Shown: positions 1 to 10,210 of the stretch, one piece after another
Position numbering within the stretch: position 1 is the first letter of the stretch
Layout: every line of letters begins with the position of its first letter
DNA from: Porphyromonadaceae bacterium FC4
GTDB taxonomy: Bacteria > Bacteroidota > Bacteroidia > Bacteroidales > Porphyromonadaceae
Direction: 5' to 3'
Assembly: GCA_900120395.1 (NCBI GenBank)
Contig: LT635553.1
Coordinates: 150,721 to 214,720 of the forward strand
Length of the DNA: 64,000 nt
Position numbers and translations under genes: made by a program
The notes under the pieces: model-generated
Databases searched by the model: none
What the model was told of the DNA's origin: nothing
Seen by the model: only the letters and a program-made list of their open reading frames with translations

Positions 1-712
1 TGATTTGTGCCTTGGGATTGATACGTTTGAGCAGTTCACTGGCTGGCTCGTCCGCAGGGTTTTGGGGGACAAGTTTGCCGTGAATGGCGAGGTCAAGTAT
101 TTTGGATTTAGTTTGCTTAATGGTGTCTTGCAAGTTTAATGTGCTTGTCTCTACACTTTCAACAAATGACAACCATTTATTCACTTCATCCAAAATTCGT
201 CTTTGTTCTTTCAAAGGGGGGATTGGAATATAGAAGTTTTTAAGCACATCAAAAGGAGGTATGTTTTTGATTGCTGTCCCTTTGCTACTAGTGTTTGCTT
301 CTTCTTTCAAGATGAAGTCAAAATATAGAAGATAGAATTGCTCAATTTCACGACAGTAAAGCCTTATAAGCATCAAAGCTTGATTGATAATCCCTTTCTT
401 TATATGCTGTGGCAATACATAGGTTTCTCCAATTGTTCCTGCACAACTTACAATTATATCGAATGGTTGAACAGCAAAACCAAAAAGCGAATCATATTTT
501 TCTTTTGAAATGTAATATGTTCCAAGTGTGCAATCTTTTTGTATTGCATTCTTTTGCTCATAAACCTTGTATGTATCATCACCTTTAGGAACAAACATAG
601 CTTTTGTGAGACTACTTCCAAAAGGTCCTTTCTTGTAAAAAGCCAAGTCATCCAACTTGCACCACACCCACCCCTCTGGCAACTCGTAGGGATAATGGGG
701 CGTATCAGAAGA
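1..712 (-). pseudogene. hsdS: type I restriction specificity subunit (HsdS), start-less fragment
   Basis: Reading leftwards from 712 the frame is open to the window edge (about 237 codons) and gives a target-recognition domain opening with YELPEGWVWCKLDDLA. This is followed by the family signatures IPIPPLKEQRRIL and, in the conserved helical spacer, LAIHGKLVPQNPADEPAS. HsdS selects the DNA target of type I restriction-modification complexes. No ATG lies between the mobA stop codon (713-715) and the first domain, and the frame is the same as mobA, so the 5' end of hsdS is missing. It may be a silent cassette for specificity switching or a remnant; the rest of the system would lie left of the window. 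The HsdS identity is firm and its expression state is unknown. Confidence 0.85.
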
Positions 713-1123
713 TTATCCCTCTTCCTGATATTCCTTCGTTAATTGCACAGCTTGCTGTTGCAGTTTGATTAGAGCTTGGGAATAAGCTTCGAGTTGATCC
801 AGCATTCGTTGAGCAGTGGCAACAGAATGATAAGTATTGAGGGCTTTCACGGCTTCGTTGTACAGCACGCCTATCTTATTCATCATGGTGACGATTTCGG
901 AGAGTTTATCCAAGTAAGGCTTCTTTGAAGGATCTTCCGTGATGACCTTAAAGGCTTCACCTAAAAGTCTTGCTCGGACAAAATCGCTCTTCGTCTTTGC
1001 TCCCGACTTTTGATAGAGCCTGATAAGTGTCTGCTGGTCTTCGCAATTAGGTATCCTGATGTGCCATCTGTCCCATCGTGGGCAGGTGGCACATCTGCCA
1101 TCAGGCTTCTTTCGTTTCGTCAT
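713..1123 (-). CDS. mobA: MobA-type mobilization (relaxosome) protein
   Basis: 136 residues, close to the usual ~140 of Bacteroides CTn MobA proteins. The family pattern is visible: a central KSGAKTKSDFVRARLLGEAFKV, then IGVLYNEAVKAL and a C-terminal helix with QLTKEYQEE. MobA assists the MobB relaxase at oriT during conjugative mobilization. An N-terminal CATC segment is present. In intact elements mobB follows directly, but here the stop codon is followed in frame by the hsdS fragment, so no relaxase is seen in the window. A dyad and an AT-rich repeat cluster lie just upstream (1173-1470), where an oriT would be expected. Family recognition is from memory of conserved spacing, not from a search. 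Confidence 0.75.
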   Translation of the reverse strand: MTKRKKPDGRCATCPRWDRWHIRIPNCEDQQTLIRLYQKSGAKTKSDFVRARLLGEAFKVITEDPSKKPYLDKLSEIVTMMNKIGVLYNEAVKALNTYHSVATAQRMLDQLEAYSQALIKLQQQAVQLTKEYQEEG

Positions 1124-1172
1124 TTTTCATTGCATCCTAATCACGACTTTGGAGTGATTTACCCCCCTTCGG

Positions 1173-1227
1173 GGCAAGGGTCTTTGTGGTACAAATGGCA
1201 ATTTGTGGTACAAAGACACACCTTGCC
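1173..1227. repeat. inverted repeat upstream of mobA, candidate oriT/nic region
   Basis: An imperfect dyad: GGCAAGGGTCTTTGTGG on the left is mirrored by CAAAGACACACCTTGCC on the right. The centre carries two direct copies of TTTGTGGTACAAA (1183-1195 and 1202-1214). It begins about 50 bp upstream of the mobA start. Position and symmetry fit a relaxosome binding or nick region, but no known nic sequence was recognised. Confidence 0.45.
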
Positions 1228-1275
1228 AATATCAAGAATTGATGCCACCCACTTAGGGGCGATTGGAAATTAGCT

Positions 1276-1470
1276 TTTGACTTTCTGAGCTAAGTTTTGA
1301 GTCTGGTTAAGACTTGGCTCAGTTTTGACTCAACTCAAAATTGACTTAGCTCAAGAGTTAGGTTTTGACTCAACTCAATTTTGACTTGACTCAATTTTGA
1401 CTTTGGTCAATTTTGACTTGAGTTAAAACCCTCTTCTTGACCAGACCAAATCTTGACTTACCCAACTCTT
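1276..1470. repeat. cluster of TTGACT/AGTCAA-type short repeats
   Basis: A gene-free stretch of many degenerate copies of TTTTGACT and its reverse form TCAAAA/AGTTAA, with blocks such as TTTTGACTCAACTCAAAA forming small palindromes. It sits 150-350 bp upstream of mobA. The rest of the gap up to 1704 holds no convincing gene. Such iteron-like clusters are usual at transfer origins or recombinase and partition sites; here the role is unknown. Confidence 0.6.
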
Positions 1471-1704
1471 AACCGAAATCCCCTATGGCTTACTCATTTG
1501 ACCGTAGGTAATTGTAAGTTCAGATTAAACGCTGAAAACGCACCGATGAAGTCAACAATCCCCAAAGAGGAACAAAAGCACGCACACCGATGGAAGAATT
1601 GACACTCTCCGAGAGATTGTATGCTCTTGACGTCAGCGTTCCCGAGTTCAAATGAGTATCCGCTAAACCATATCTCAACTCACTTCTTTTACCCCGCTGT
1701 TCAA

Positions 1705-2013
1705 TTACTTATTTATCTTATATATAGGATTATAGTACCTTTCAAGCATCGCTTGTATATCGCTCTGTTTGTAGAGTATCTTGCCTCCGATTTTGTGATA
1801 AGCTATTGTTCCACTGTCTCGGTACTCTTGGAGCGTGCGACTACTCAGACGTAACAGTTTGCAGACTTCCTCACTTGTAAGGTAAACCTCTCCGCCCAAC
1901 ATAGGACGTGCAGTAGCACAATAACGCTCCAGCTTCTTCAAGACGCTCTCCATAAGTTGTGCAAACATCTGCATTTGCGGGTCTTGTTGTGTAATGATTT
2001 CGTTCTCTGACAT
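1705..2013 (-). CDS. helix-turn-helix (excisionase-like) protein
   Basis: 102 residues with a C-terminal winged-helix/MerR-like DNA-binding domain: YLTSEEVCKLLRLSSRTLQ followed by YRDSGTIAYHKIGGKILYKQSDI. This layout is common in small proteins next to Bacteroides tyrosine recombinases, where they act as excision or regulatory factors. The N-terminal ~45 residues are predicted helical and unlike the domain. It is the second of two tandem paralogues, 20 bp after the previous stop. A role as recombination directionality factor is inferred from domain and context only. Confidence 0.75.
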   Translation of the reverse strand: MSENEIITQQDPQMQMFAQLMESVLKKLERYCATARPMLGGEVYLTSEEVCKLLRLSSRTLQEYRDSGTIAYHKIGGKILYKQSDIQAMLERYYNPIYKINK

Positions 2014-2033
2014 AGTTCATTCAGTGTTTGAGT

Positions 2034-2330
2034 TCAGTCTTTCTTTGCATTCAGTATCTCAGTGATGTCGCTCTCTTTGTAATAGCATTTATGCCCAATC
2101 ATAGAGAACGGGATTTTACCCGTATCCCGATAGTGTTGCAGAGTGCGCTTGCTAATACCAAGCCTACGGCATACGGCTTCATTGTCGAGCCATTCCTCCG
2201 TTTCGGGAGGACACCCGATAAGCCGTTCAATACGATGGATGAAATCTGCAAAGGAGGAGCAGTGCTGCTCCCATGCCTTGCGGTCGATGATGATAAGTTT
2301 CATTGCATTGTTGTTGATTACGTTATTCAT
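2034..2330 (-). CDS. helix-turn-helix (excisionase-like) protein, paralogue
   Basis: 98 residues from the ATG at 2330. The C-terminal half has WLDNEAVCRRLGISKRTLQ then YRDTGKIPFSMIGHKCYYKESDI, matching the neighbouring 1705-2013 protein domain for domain. The longer reading frame starting at 2381 is rejected because a -7 box lies at 2379-2386, so that ATG would be at or before the transcription start. An ATG at 2303 is also possible. It probably forms an operon with the downstream paralogue and shares its putative regulatory or excision role. Confidence 0.75.
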   Translation of the reverse strand: MNNVINNNAMKLIIIDRKAWEQHCSSFADFIHRIERLIGCPPETEEWLDNEAVCRRLGISKRTLQHYRDTGKIPFSMIGHKCYYKESDITEILNAKKD

Positions 2331-2378
2331 ACTCGGCAAACGAGCAGTTTTTCTGTCGATTGCCCTTCTTGTTGGATG

Positions 2379-2386
2379 CAAAAGTA
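2379..2386 (-). promoter_or_regulatory. -7 promoter box TACTTTTG
   Basis: Minus-strand TACTTTTG matches the Bacteroidetes -7 consensus TAnnTTTG and places the transcript start near 2372, upstream of the ATG at 2330. Confidence 0.5.
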
Positions 2387-2874
2387 ACCCCTCTAAAGCA
2401 GAAAAAGAAAGAGTAAGGAAGAATACGGAAATAGTTAGGACACAAGGGAAATGGCGAACAAAAAAGTCTAGGCTATTGCGGTAATGAGATGAGGTGCTGG
2501 TTCGTTCCGTACTAGCGAAAATAAAATCAGGTCACTCTTGAGTGTTCGATTGCTTCGACATCTCTCTATCAATTAACAGAGCAAGAGTACACTCTTTGGC
2601 TCAATTGATTGGTGGAGTATTTGTTTTGTCGCTTCTTGCGTCCAAAGAGCCTGAGTATGCCGTATTCGTTCGGGCTTATTCTTTTGGTGGTTAGCCTATT
2701 GCTGCAAGGTTGGAGCGAAAAATACGACCGCACTAACAATCAAATTTTTGCAAGTATGATAGTAGCAAAGCACAGAGAAAAGCCCTGCGGTGGAGATTTT
2801 TCACTCCATCCGCAGGACTTGACCTTGCAAGCAATCAAGGCAACCGCCATACCTTTGCCCGACCGATTACGGCT
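2387..2874. other. gap between HTH genes and recombinase
   Basis: No convincing gene in 488 bp. It contains the terminator hairpin at 2784-2816 and otherwise AT-rich sequence. Short plus-strand frames here have no recognisable content. Confidence 0.5.
2784..2816 (-). terminator. hairpin terminator after recombinase pair
   Basis: CCTGCGGTGGAG pairs with CTCCATCCGCAGG across an 8-nt loop. On the minus strand the stem is followed by GGCTTTTCTCT. It lies about 60 bp after the stop of the minus-strand recombinase. Confidence 0.6.
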
Positions 2875-4143
2875 TCAGGGCTTTTTGGAAGGATCTCTTG
2901 GCGGACAGACACGCAATGCCTTTCTTAGCTCTCTTGTGGTATCACTTCCCATCAGTGGTTGCATTTCACGTGCGATTTTGCTCTTGCTAACCTTTGCGTA
3001 GAGTTCGGTAGTGGAAATAAAGCGATGTCCGAGCATCTTACTGACAGTTTCTATCGGTAAGCCATTCTCCAAGCAAATAGTTGTCGCAAAAGTGTGTCGT
3101 GCTGTATGCGAGGTAGCTTCGGTATGTGGTGGCAATCCTGCTTTGAGGATAATCTCTCTTATCTTGCGATTGAAATGGCTGTTAGTAGGAAACTCTCGAA
3201 AGAATAACCCCTCCGTTCTTCCACCTCTAAAGATGGAAAGGATTTCTTCAGCAATAGGCAGTAAAGGAACAATACACCTATTCTGTGTTTTTGTGCGACA
3301 GAGCGATATGTACCTACGCCCATCACTAAGCGTGTAAACATCATCCATTCTAAGTTTCTTTAAGTCAGAGAATGCTAGACCCGTAAAGCAACCTAAGAGA
3401 AAGATGAGCCTGCAATGGTTGTCTACCGATTTGTGCGGACGAAATGAAAGCAATTTGTGTAGCTCGTCAGAAGTAAGGGCATTCCGCTCGTATGTGGGTG
3501 TTTCTATATCAATGAAGTCGAAAGGGTCTTCACGGATATACTGCTCCTGCAACGCTTTACGGATGACTTGATGCAGGTGACGCAGTCGATTGGAAACGGA
3601 GCTTTCCTTGTTCCCCAAGTCTCGTAGCATAAACAAACGGTAGCTTTCTATAAGGTCTTTGTCAACCGATTGTGGAAGACACTCTTCATTGTTACTAGCC
3701 CTTAGGAAACGGACAAAGCTCTTTTGGCTGTCCTTAAATGCCCTCACTGTAGCCTTACTGAGCGTATGCCCCTTTAATTCCTCTTTGCTTTCAGATAGGG
3801 ATTGATAAAGTTCTACAAGCGTTGGGATAGGCTTCGTTTGTCGTAGATACTGTTCTTTGAGATATTCAGCTGTCACATAGTTCTCTTCCCTTAATGTGAG
3901 TTCATACAGTGTATGAAGTCGTTCATCCATTGAGTTCAGTTGCAGATTGACAAGGTTCGCTCTGTTTGCCCCCTCTTTGATACGAGCTTTCCTCGCTAAC
4001 CAATCATTGGGAGACGTACACAAGCCTGTTGAGAAAGAAGATGATGTCCCATTGCAAGTGATACGACAACGAATAACGCATCTACTCTGTTTATTTGTCT
4101 TGCTCCTATCTATGTAGAATAGAACTGAAAATGTACTTTTCAT
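2875..4143 (-). CDS. tyrosine recombinase (integrase) 1 of tandem pair
   Basis: 422 residues with an N-terminal arm-binding/SAM-like region, a core-binding domain around residues 105-215 and the catalytic domain after that. Visible catalytic residues are HTARH (His-x-x-Arg), MLGH and the nucleophile Tyr in TTELYAK. At the first-arginine position the sequence is TGLAFSDL, so Ala replaces Arg, as the IntDOT branch also lacks it. It follows the second recombinase by 14 bp and is probably cotranscribed with it. Paired recombinases next to two HTH genes are typical of Bacteroides integrative and mobilizable elements. The target site is not known from the sequence. Confidence 0.9.
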   Translation of the reverse strand: MKSTFSVLFYIDRSKTNKQSRCVIRCRITCNGTSSSFSTGLCTSPNDWLARKARIKEGANRANLVNLQLNSMDERLHTLYELTLREENYVTAEYLKEQYLRQTKPIPTLVELYQSLSESKEELKGHTLSKATVRAFKDSQKSFVRFLRASNNEECLPQSVDKDLIESYRLFMLRDLGNKESSVSNRLRHLHQVIRKALQEQYIREDPFDFIDIETPTYERNALTSDELHKLLSFRPHKSVDNHCRLIFLLGCFTGLAFSDLKKLRMDDVYTLSDGRRYISLCRTKTQNRCIVPLLPIAEEILSIFRGGRTEGLFFREFPTNSHFNRKIREIILKAGLPPHTEATSHTARHTFATTICLENGLPIETVSKMLGHRFISTTELYAKVSKSKIAREMQPLMGSDTTRELRKALRVCPPRDPSKKP

Positions 4144-4157
4144 TATTCTTGAACTCT

Positions 4158-5411
4158 TTAGTTGGTTAAATGGTATTGAGTAATGAGTGGGAGAATCTTC
4201 TCTACGTCCCGAAAGACACGCTCAGGGGATGTCTCCGCATACACTTGTGTAGTCTTAATTTGGCTATGCCCGAGCATCTTTGATACGCTTTCAATGGAAA
4301 CGCCTTCTGAAAGTGTCATCTGCGATGCAAAGGTGTGCCGAGCCATATGAAAGGTTAGCTTCTTTGTGATACCACAGAGCCGTGCTATCTTTTTGAGGTG
4401 GATATTAACGGTATCACAACCAGGAATGGGCAGGAGATAACCTTTGGGCGGTTCGTGGCGAAATGCCCTTGTATGGATGCCCCTATACCGTTCAATAATA
4501 GCAGAAGCTTCGGGCAATAGCGGAATGTAGCAGATATTTCCCGTCTTCACTCTCGGCTTGCGTATCCAAGTCATGCCATCTTCCTCTACAAGATGTTCGG
4601 TTGTAAAGTGGTAAATATCCGTGTACGATAAGCCTGTATAGCAGGAGAAGAGAAACATATCCCTCGACACCAGCTCATAGCTTTGCAAGTCTTTCTCACT
4701 TAACGCTACTATTCGACCCACTTCTTCCTTTGTGATGTATCGAGGTGTACCCACATCCCAACGGATAGAATGAGCGATGAAAGGATAAGTGTCAATAACG
4801 TGTCGCTTGTACAGGTCTTTGAGCAGAGAGGCCAGCATTGAGAGATAGCCAGCTGACGTGTTGAGCTTAAACTCCTTGTCTTTGGCAAAATACTCCTCCA
4901 ACTCTTTGACAAAGCTGATATCAGCTTTCTGTACAGGCATATCCTCCATATGGTAGCGACATCTTATAAATTCAAACAGATGTCTGCGGAAGAGCAACAA
5001 ACATTTTAGCCTTCGTTCGCTACGGTCTATGCCCACTCTGTCTTGGAATCGTGCAATATATTCGTCCAAGAAGTGAAGTAACCCTTGCGATTTGCTGTTC
5101 AGCCCGAAGACTAACTCTCTTACCTGCCCTGCTGTAACGCTATTGCCCAACTTGCTCGAAAGCGATTCATAAACTTGATGAATGCTTACTTGCAGTCTGT
5201 CGATTTCCTTATTTACCGATACCGCTTCGGCACTCTTACCCACAAGTCTTTGTTTGCGACTATCCCAAAGGTTACGAGTACAGGCGCATTTACAACTGAA
5301 CTGAACCATCGAGCGACCGATGCTGATACGTCCCATAATGGGACTTTTGCCGTTTTTGTTCTGTGTGCTTTTCTTGAGATAGAAAAGCAACCTCATTTTT
5401 TCTTTTTCCAT
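4158..5411 (-). CDS. tyrosine recombinase (integrase) 2 of tandem pair
   Basis: 417 residues from the ATG at 5411. The frame stays open to 5531, but a -7 box at 5429-5436 favours the short form. The N-terminus MRLLFYLKK and phrase GKSPIMGRI are typical of Bacteroides integrases. Catalytic signatures are HMARHTF, MLGHSQIKTTQ and Tyr in QVYAE. The first catalytic Arg is replaced: TGLSYTDI. It is upstream of recombinase 1 in the same operon. The recombinase end of this element lies against the cut helicase gene at 5674, suggesting the attachment site is in 5437-5673. Confidence 0.9.
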   Translation of the reverse strand: MEKEKMRLLFYLKKSTQNKNGKSPIMGRISIGRSMVQFSCKCACTRNLWDSRKQRLVGKSAEAVSVNKEIDRLQVSIHQVYESLSSKLGNSVTAGQVRELVFGLNSKSQGLLHFLDEYIARFQDRVGIDRSERRLKCLLLFRRHLFEFIRCRYHMEDMPVQKADISFVKELEEYFAKDKEFKLNTSAGYLSMLASLLKDLYKRHVIDTYPFIAHSIRWDVGTPRYITKEEVGRIVALSEKDLQSYELVSRDMFLFSCYTGLSYTDIYHFTTEHLVEEDGMTWIRKPRVKTGNICYIPLLPEASAIIERYRGIHTRAFRHEPPKGYLLPIPGCDTVNIHLKKIARLCGITKKLTFHMARHTFASQMTLSEGVSIESVSKMLGHSQIKTTQVYAETSPERVFRDVEKILPLITQYHLTN

Positions 5412-5428
5412 TGTCGTTATATTGTTTG

Positions 5429-5436
5429 CAAAATTA
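5429..5436 (-). promoter_or_regulatory. -7 promoter box TAATTTTG for recombinase operon
   Basis: Minus-strand TAATTTTG fits TAnnTTTG and lies 18 bp upstream of the ATG at 5411, giving a very short leader. Confidence 0.5.
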
Positions 5437-5673
5437 CATCTCCAAGAGGAACTTATGATTGTGCAATACATTGATAATGAAAGAGAAAACACCGCTTTAG
5501 TTACCGCTTCTTTCCGCTCTTTTCCTTTCATCGTTTCTCGAACGATTTGGTAACTGAACTCTTGCCTTTTCGCTCCTTTTTTCGCCTATTCCCTTTGATG
5601 TAATCCCATGAAGAAAAGAGTAATACACTCTCTACTCCAGCGAGATACAGACATTTTCTCCTTTTCTTGCTTT
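5437..5673. other. junction between recombinase module and cut helicase gene
   Basis: A 237-bp stretch without a gene. It includes a small dyad ATCGTT-n5-AACGAT (5529-5545). The helicase frame stops at 5674 where homology to its family should continue, so the element boundary or attachment site is probably here. No repeat partner is visible in the window. Confidence 0.4.
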
Positions 5674-8600
5674 CTACTCCCATACTTCCGCATAGAAGGC
5701 TGCCAGCTCTGGCACTTTAATAAAGGTTCTGAAGCGTTCCTTCTGTATGATGTCATTGGTGATGGAGAACTCGTAGTCGGTAGACTTCTTCGCAAAGACA
5801 GCAGCCCAGGCATCAAAGCTATTGATGCCTTGCTTTTCGAGTGCTTGAGGACGTAGGTACTTGAAGAGCAGATAGAGCTCTGTGAGTGAGTTGCTGATGG
5901 TTGTACCACTGAGGAAAGTAGCTCCTAAGTCTTTCCCCGACCGCTCCTGAATAGTACGTATGGCAAAAAGCATATTGAGTGCACGCTGTGACCCTTCTGG
6001 GTTACCTAAGCCAGAGACTCGGTCGTGACGGGTGTTGAACATCAGATTCTTAAACTGATGACTCTCGTCCACAAAGAGGTGATCGATGCCCATCATTTTG
6101 AAGTCTACAGCATCATCCTTACGCTCGGCAATACTATCTTGAATGCCTTGTAGTTTGGCTTCGAGGGTCTGCTTTCGTTTCTCCAAGCCCTTGAGCATAG
6201 CTCGGGAAATGTCTGCTCCTTGCTGACGAAGGACTTCTAGGTTTTCCTCTATAGAGTCTTTCTCCTTTTGCAAGATTGCCTCTTGTATCTCTAAAGCTTG
6301 AGGTATCATTCCAAACTGCTCATGGGTCAATATGATGCAATCCCAATCGTTGTTCTTAATGTCGTTAAAGATGCGTTGGCGGTTTTGCTTATTGAAGTCG
6401 TTCTTGCCCGGATAAAGGACTCTAGCATTGGGATAAGCCTTTCTAAAAGTGTCGGCAATATCGAAGACATTTGCCTTTAGTCCGATAATCATCGGCTTGT
6501 TTGCTAAGCCCAAGCGTTTCATCTCATAGGCTGCTGCACACATGATGAGGGTCTTACCAGCCCCTACTTCATGGTCACAAATACCCCCGCCATTGGTTTT
6601 GAGCATCCATACGGCATCCTTCTGACTTTTGTAGAGGTCAGAGATACCTAGCCCTTTCAGATTTAGATCGGGAAAGGATTGATGCGCACCGTCAAAGTTG
6701 GGACGCACGAAGCAGTTGAATAGCTTATTATATCTGTCGGATAGTTGTTGCTTAAAGCTCTCTGGCGTTCTGCCTAGCCAATCCACAAAGCCCTGACGTA
6801 TCTCCTCTATCTTAGCATTAGCCATCTGTATCGCATGCCCATCACGCACTTTGATCGTTTTCGTCTCGCCTGTCTCTAGATCTCGTACCTCTTTATTCTT
6901 ATTGATATCGGGGATGGTATTGTGTAGTGCATGCTTTAAGAGATTAAGCCCATCATAGCGTCTGAACTCTCCCTGCACGGCATACTTATGCCAAATGTTG
7001 CCATTGCGTCTATCACATTGCAAAACATATTCATCCATCGTACTCTGATAGGAGACGGTGATCTCTGTCTCAAAGAATTCTGAGGCAAAAGCACTATAGA
7101 CTTTAGCCGGTATCCACCGCTCCCCAAGGTTGAAGTCAAGCTCAGCAAAGGGTATCGGTGTAGGTGTGGCAGCTCGCAGGGCAGCTAAGCTTTGCTGTGC
7201 TTCTTCATGATCGGGATGCTCTAGTAGCCACGACTCAATCTGCTCGCTCCTCTCTATCACATTGCCTGAAATAAACTTGTCTGCCACCTCGTAACCATCT
7301 ACTTCTGGATTGTAGTAGATACGTCCCTCTAGAGCTGAGATGATGTCACTCTCCTCCATCTCTGGGAGAAGCGAACTCATATAGTCTAGCTCCACAGAGC
7401 CATACTTATTCAGAGAAGAGACGAGAGCTTCCGTAGGGTCGGCAGCTACTGTCACCTCTGTAGTGGCAAAGGCGGTAGGATGATCAAAGATGTCCGCCTT
7501 GATGTATTTCCCCTGATCGGATCGCTCTAAGAAGAGTATCTCGACCCCAGTTGCGTCCATCTTGATGAGGTCTGTATTGCTCTTCTGATTAAGGTACCCC
7601 CAGCGACTGACGAAGTCGTCATAGAGCCGATTGAGTTTTATACGCTCCTCGCTATCCTCACATCTATTGTTCGCTTCGTAGTCGTATAGCCGATGATAAC
7701 TCTCTCGTATCTCGATGTACGCTTTGAGCTTGGTTAGGCGCTCATAGGGTAAGTCCATCGGATGAAAAGTGGGCTGTCGCTTCAGATTGGAGAGATACCC
7801 CACTTGTCCATTTTGCAACACGATCGACCCATCTCGTAGATGTGAGTCGGGCAAAGAGAGGAATGGACGAGGTGAAGCATCAAACGATTTCTTAACCTCT
7901 GTAACTGGCTGTACTTCTCTCTCCACTTCTGCAAAATCAAATAGAGATGGCTGCTCGATTGAGGAGAGCTTAGTACTTCTTCTTGCTCTTGGACGCTTTA
8001 CTAAACTTTGCTTGGGCTTAGAGGCTGTCTGTTGCTTATTGACCTCTTTGATCTCCTTGTTAACACGAGCGACCTCCTGCGTCCAAAGTTCGTACTCTTC
8101 GGGAGCAAACAAATAACCGGCCTTTTCCAGACCGACATCTGTAGTATCCATCACGGGATGATGGTCGTCATCAAAGTAGACCATCTGTCCGCCCATCTCT
8201 CGTGGGGCTTCTAAATCTGTACGTATATCCGCTTCGTATTGATGCTGTAGCGTTAAAGCTGGCACACCTTCGGGAGCTGGTGCTAACATTGAAGAGGCTT
8301 GCTCCTGCTGGGTGGGTTCTACCAATTCACTCTTTTCGATGGAGTTGACGGGAGTTCCCTCTGAAGGGGACTTATCCACGACATCTTCCGTTTGGGTTTC
8401 TGTTTGTACCACCTCTTTGCTATACCGTCCTTGGACAAGCTCTTCTAGCTCGGCTATCTCATGCAGTGCTGTAGGAGAAAAGTGAAGGTCACGCTCAATC
8501 CCCAAGCCATGTATCTTGACCTCTTTCATTTCGTCCAAGGAGATGTAGCCGAGCTCCCAACCGTAACCCATTGTAACTGCTCCAAACCCAAGACGTTCCT

Positions 8601-10065
8601 CTGGGTTGTACTCTAAGAGGTAGGCTGTATAGGCTCCCAGCGGGAAGAAGTATCGTACATAAGCTGTACGATCGCCAATAAGTTGCTTCTCGGTGTCATA
8701 TAGCTTGGGTAGTTGACTCTTGATGCTATCAGGCATTAGATCATAAGCGTTGTCTGTTTCTTGCTCTTCGTCTACTTTAGGCTCCACCCCAGGCAATCCG
8801 ACCGTTACGCCCAGCTTACGCAATTGTTTCTCGGCTTCATTCTGTCGCTCCTCCTCGCTCATCGCTATTCCCGTCTCATAGAGCTTGCGGTCAAAACGTG
8901 CTGCCACATCTTGCGTGAGCTGTATTCGGAGACTCTCAGCCATTTCCTCCATAGTTCCCTCAAAGCGATACTTCCAAGTTGGCTTGCCGTAAGGGTCTCT
9001 ACCCAGCTCACGACTGGTGGCTATGGTGCGAGGCACCACATCATCCCACGAGCCCTCGAAAAGTGAGTTATGGTTGAAACCCATAGAAAAACCATCCCCC
9101 TTGGGTACGGCAACTGTCTGAACAAACTGCTTCTCCAGCTCCTCGCCAATCTCTTTGCCTGACTGCTTTTGCAAGACAATCAAGTCGCTTCCGACCTCAG
9201 TCCCTGCCTGCTCGCTAAACATACCTGATGGCAGACGGATAGCAGAGATGAGTCGGCTGTTTTGCATCAGATAGCGTCTGATAGGCTCATTTAGTGCTGC
9301 ATCGAGTACACCTTGTGAAGTGATAAATGCAACGAAACCTCCCTCTCTAGTGCAGTCCAAGCCCTTTACGAAGAAGTAATTATGAATGGCTCGTGTTGAC
9401 TCCTTTTTGAAAAGATCATTCCCCCTACTATACTCACGGTCATAGACCATAAAGTCTCCAAAGGGGATATTGCTGGTTACAAGGTCATACTTCTCCGCCT
9501 CTTCTAGGGGTGCTATCGCTTCAAAGGGTTCATTTCGCACGAAGATGTTGCCTTCGCCATAAGGGTGCAACGCTTGACTGATGCGAGCCGTGAGCAGATC
9601 TTTCTCCAAGGCATCAACAACGCCCACCTGCTTGGCAAATGTTTCGGCAAAAGCACCCATCCCCGAGGAGGGGTCGAGGCACCGTTTGAGCGTCACACCA
9701 CTTGTTGCCAGAGCATCTGAAATAGCAGAGACGATACGTCTATCTGTATAAAATGAGGTGAGCACACTCGCCTTGATGCTCTCCCAATACCGCTTGGCGG
9801 TGTGAGCATCAACCGCTTCCCGATAGATCATCTGCTTGAGCTGTTGTGTCGGAGCAAAAAGCTCTTGCTCCGATTTACTCCAATAGCGGATGTCCGCTGG
9901 CGTGTCTGTGCGGTTCAATACGCACTTCAGACCTCCGAAACCTTGGTAGCCACGCAAGATGCGTTTCTCTGCTTCAGTAGCTGGACGATGCTCTTTTTCT
10001 AATCGTAGCACCACACGGATTGCTTCTGTATTCGCTGCCAAAACTGCTTTCTTGTTGTATGCCAT
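5674..10065 (-). pseudogene. ICE N6-DNA methylase / SNF2-type helicase, 3' truncated
   Basis: About 1463 residues from the ATG at 10065 (MAYNKKAVLAANTEAI). The N-terminal third is an N6-adenine methylase: motif I DPSSGMGAF and the catalytic-type motif SNIPFGDF. The C-terminal third begins a helicase: Walker A GAGKT in DHEVGAGKTLI and a DESH box in DHLFVDESHQFKN. Family members are near 1900-2000 residues and continue into the second RecA-like helicase domain. Here the frame ends at FYAEVWE, so the last ~400 residues are missing. It probably acted in processing or protecting ICE DNA. Truncation next to a recombinase pair suggests disruption by another integrated element. The remaining methylase half could still fold. 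Confidence 0.85.
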
Positions 10066-10210
10066 AGAGGTACTCTGTTTGTTGATGATAGTTGTTAGCC
10101 ATGGAGGGAGGAAGTCAATCCCACGAAATGGGTTGAGACACCTCCACGAAAATGGAATTACGATTACTTGATCTTTTTGCTCTTCACGTGAATTAGTGGA
10201 GTCTAGTCTG

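Noticed and set aside
1010-1273. 87-codon plus-strand frame across the mobA start
   Set aside because: It overlaps mobA and the oriT-like dyad and has no recognisable features.
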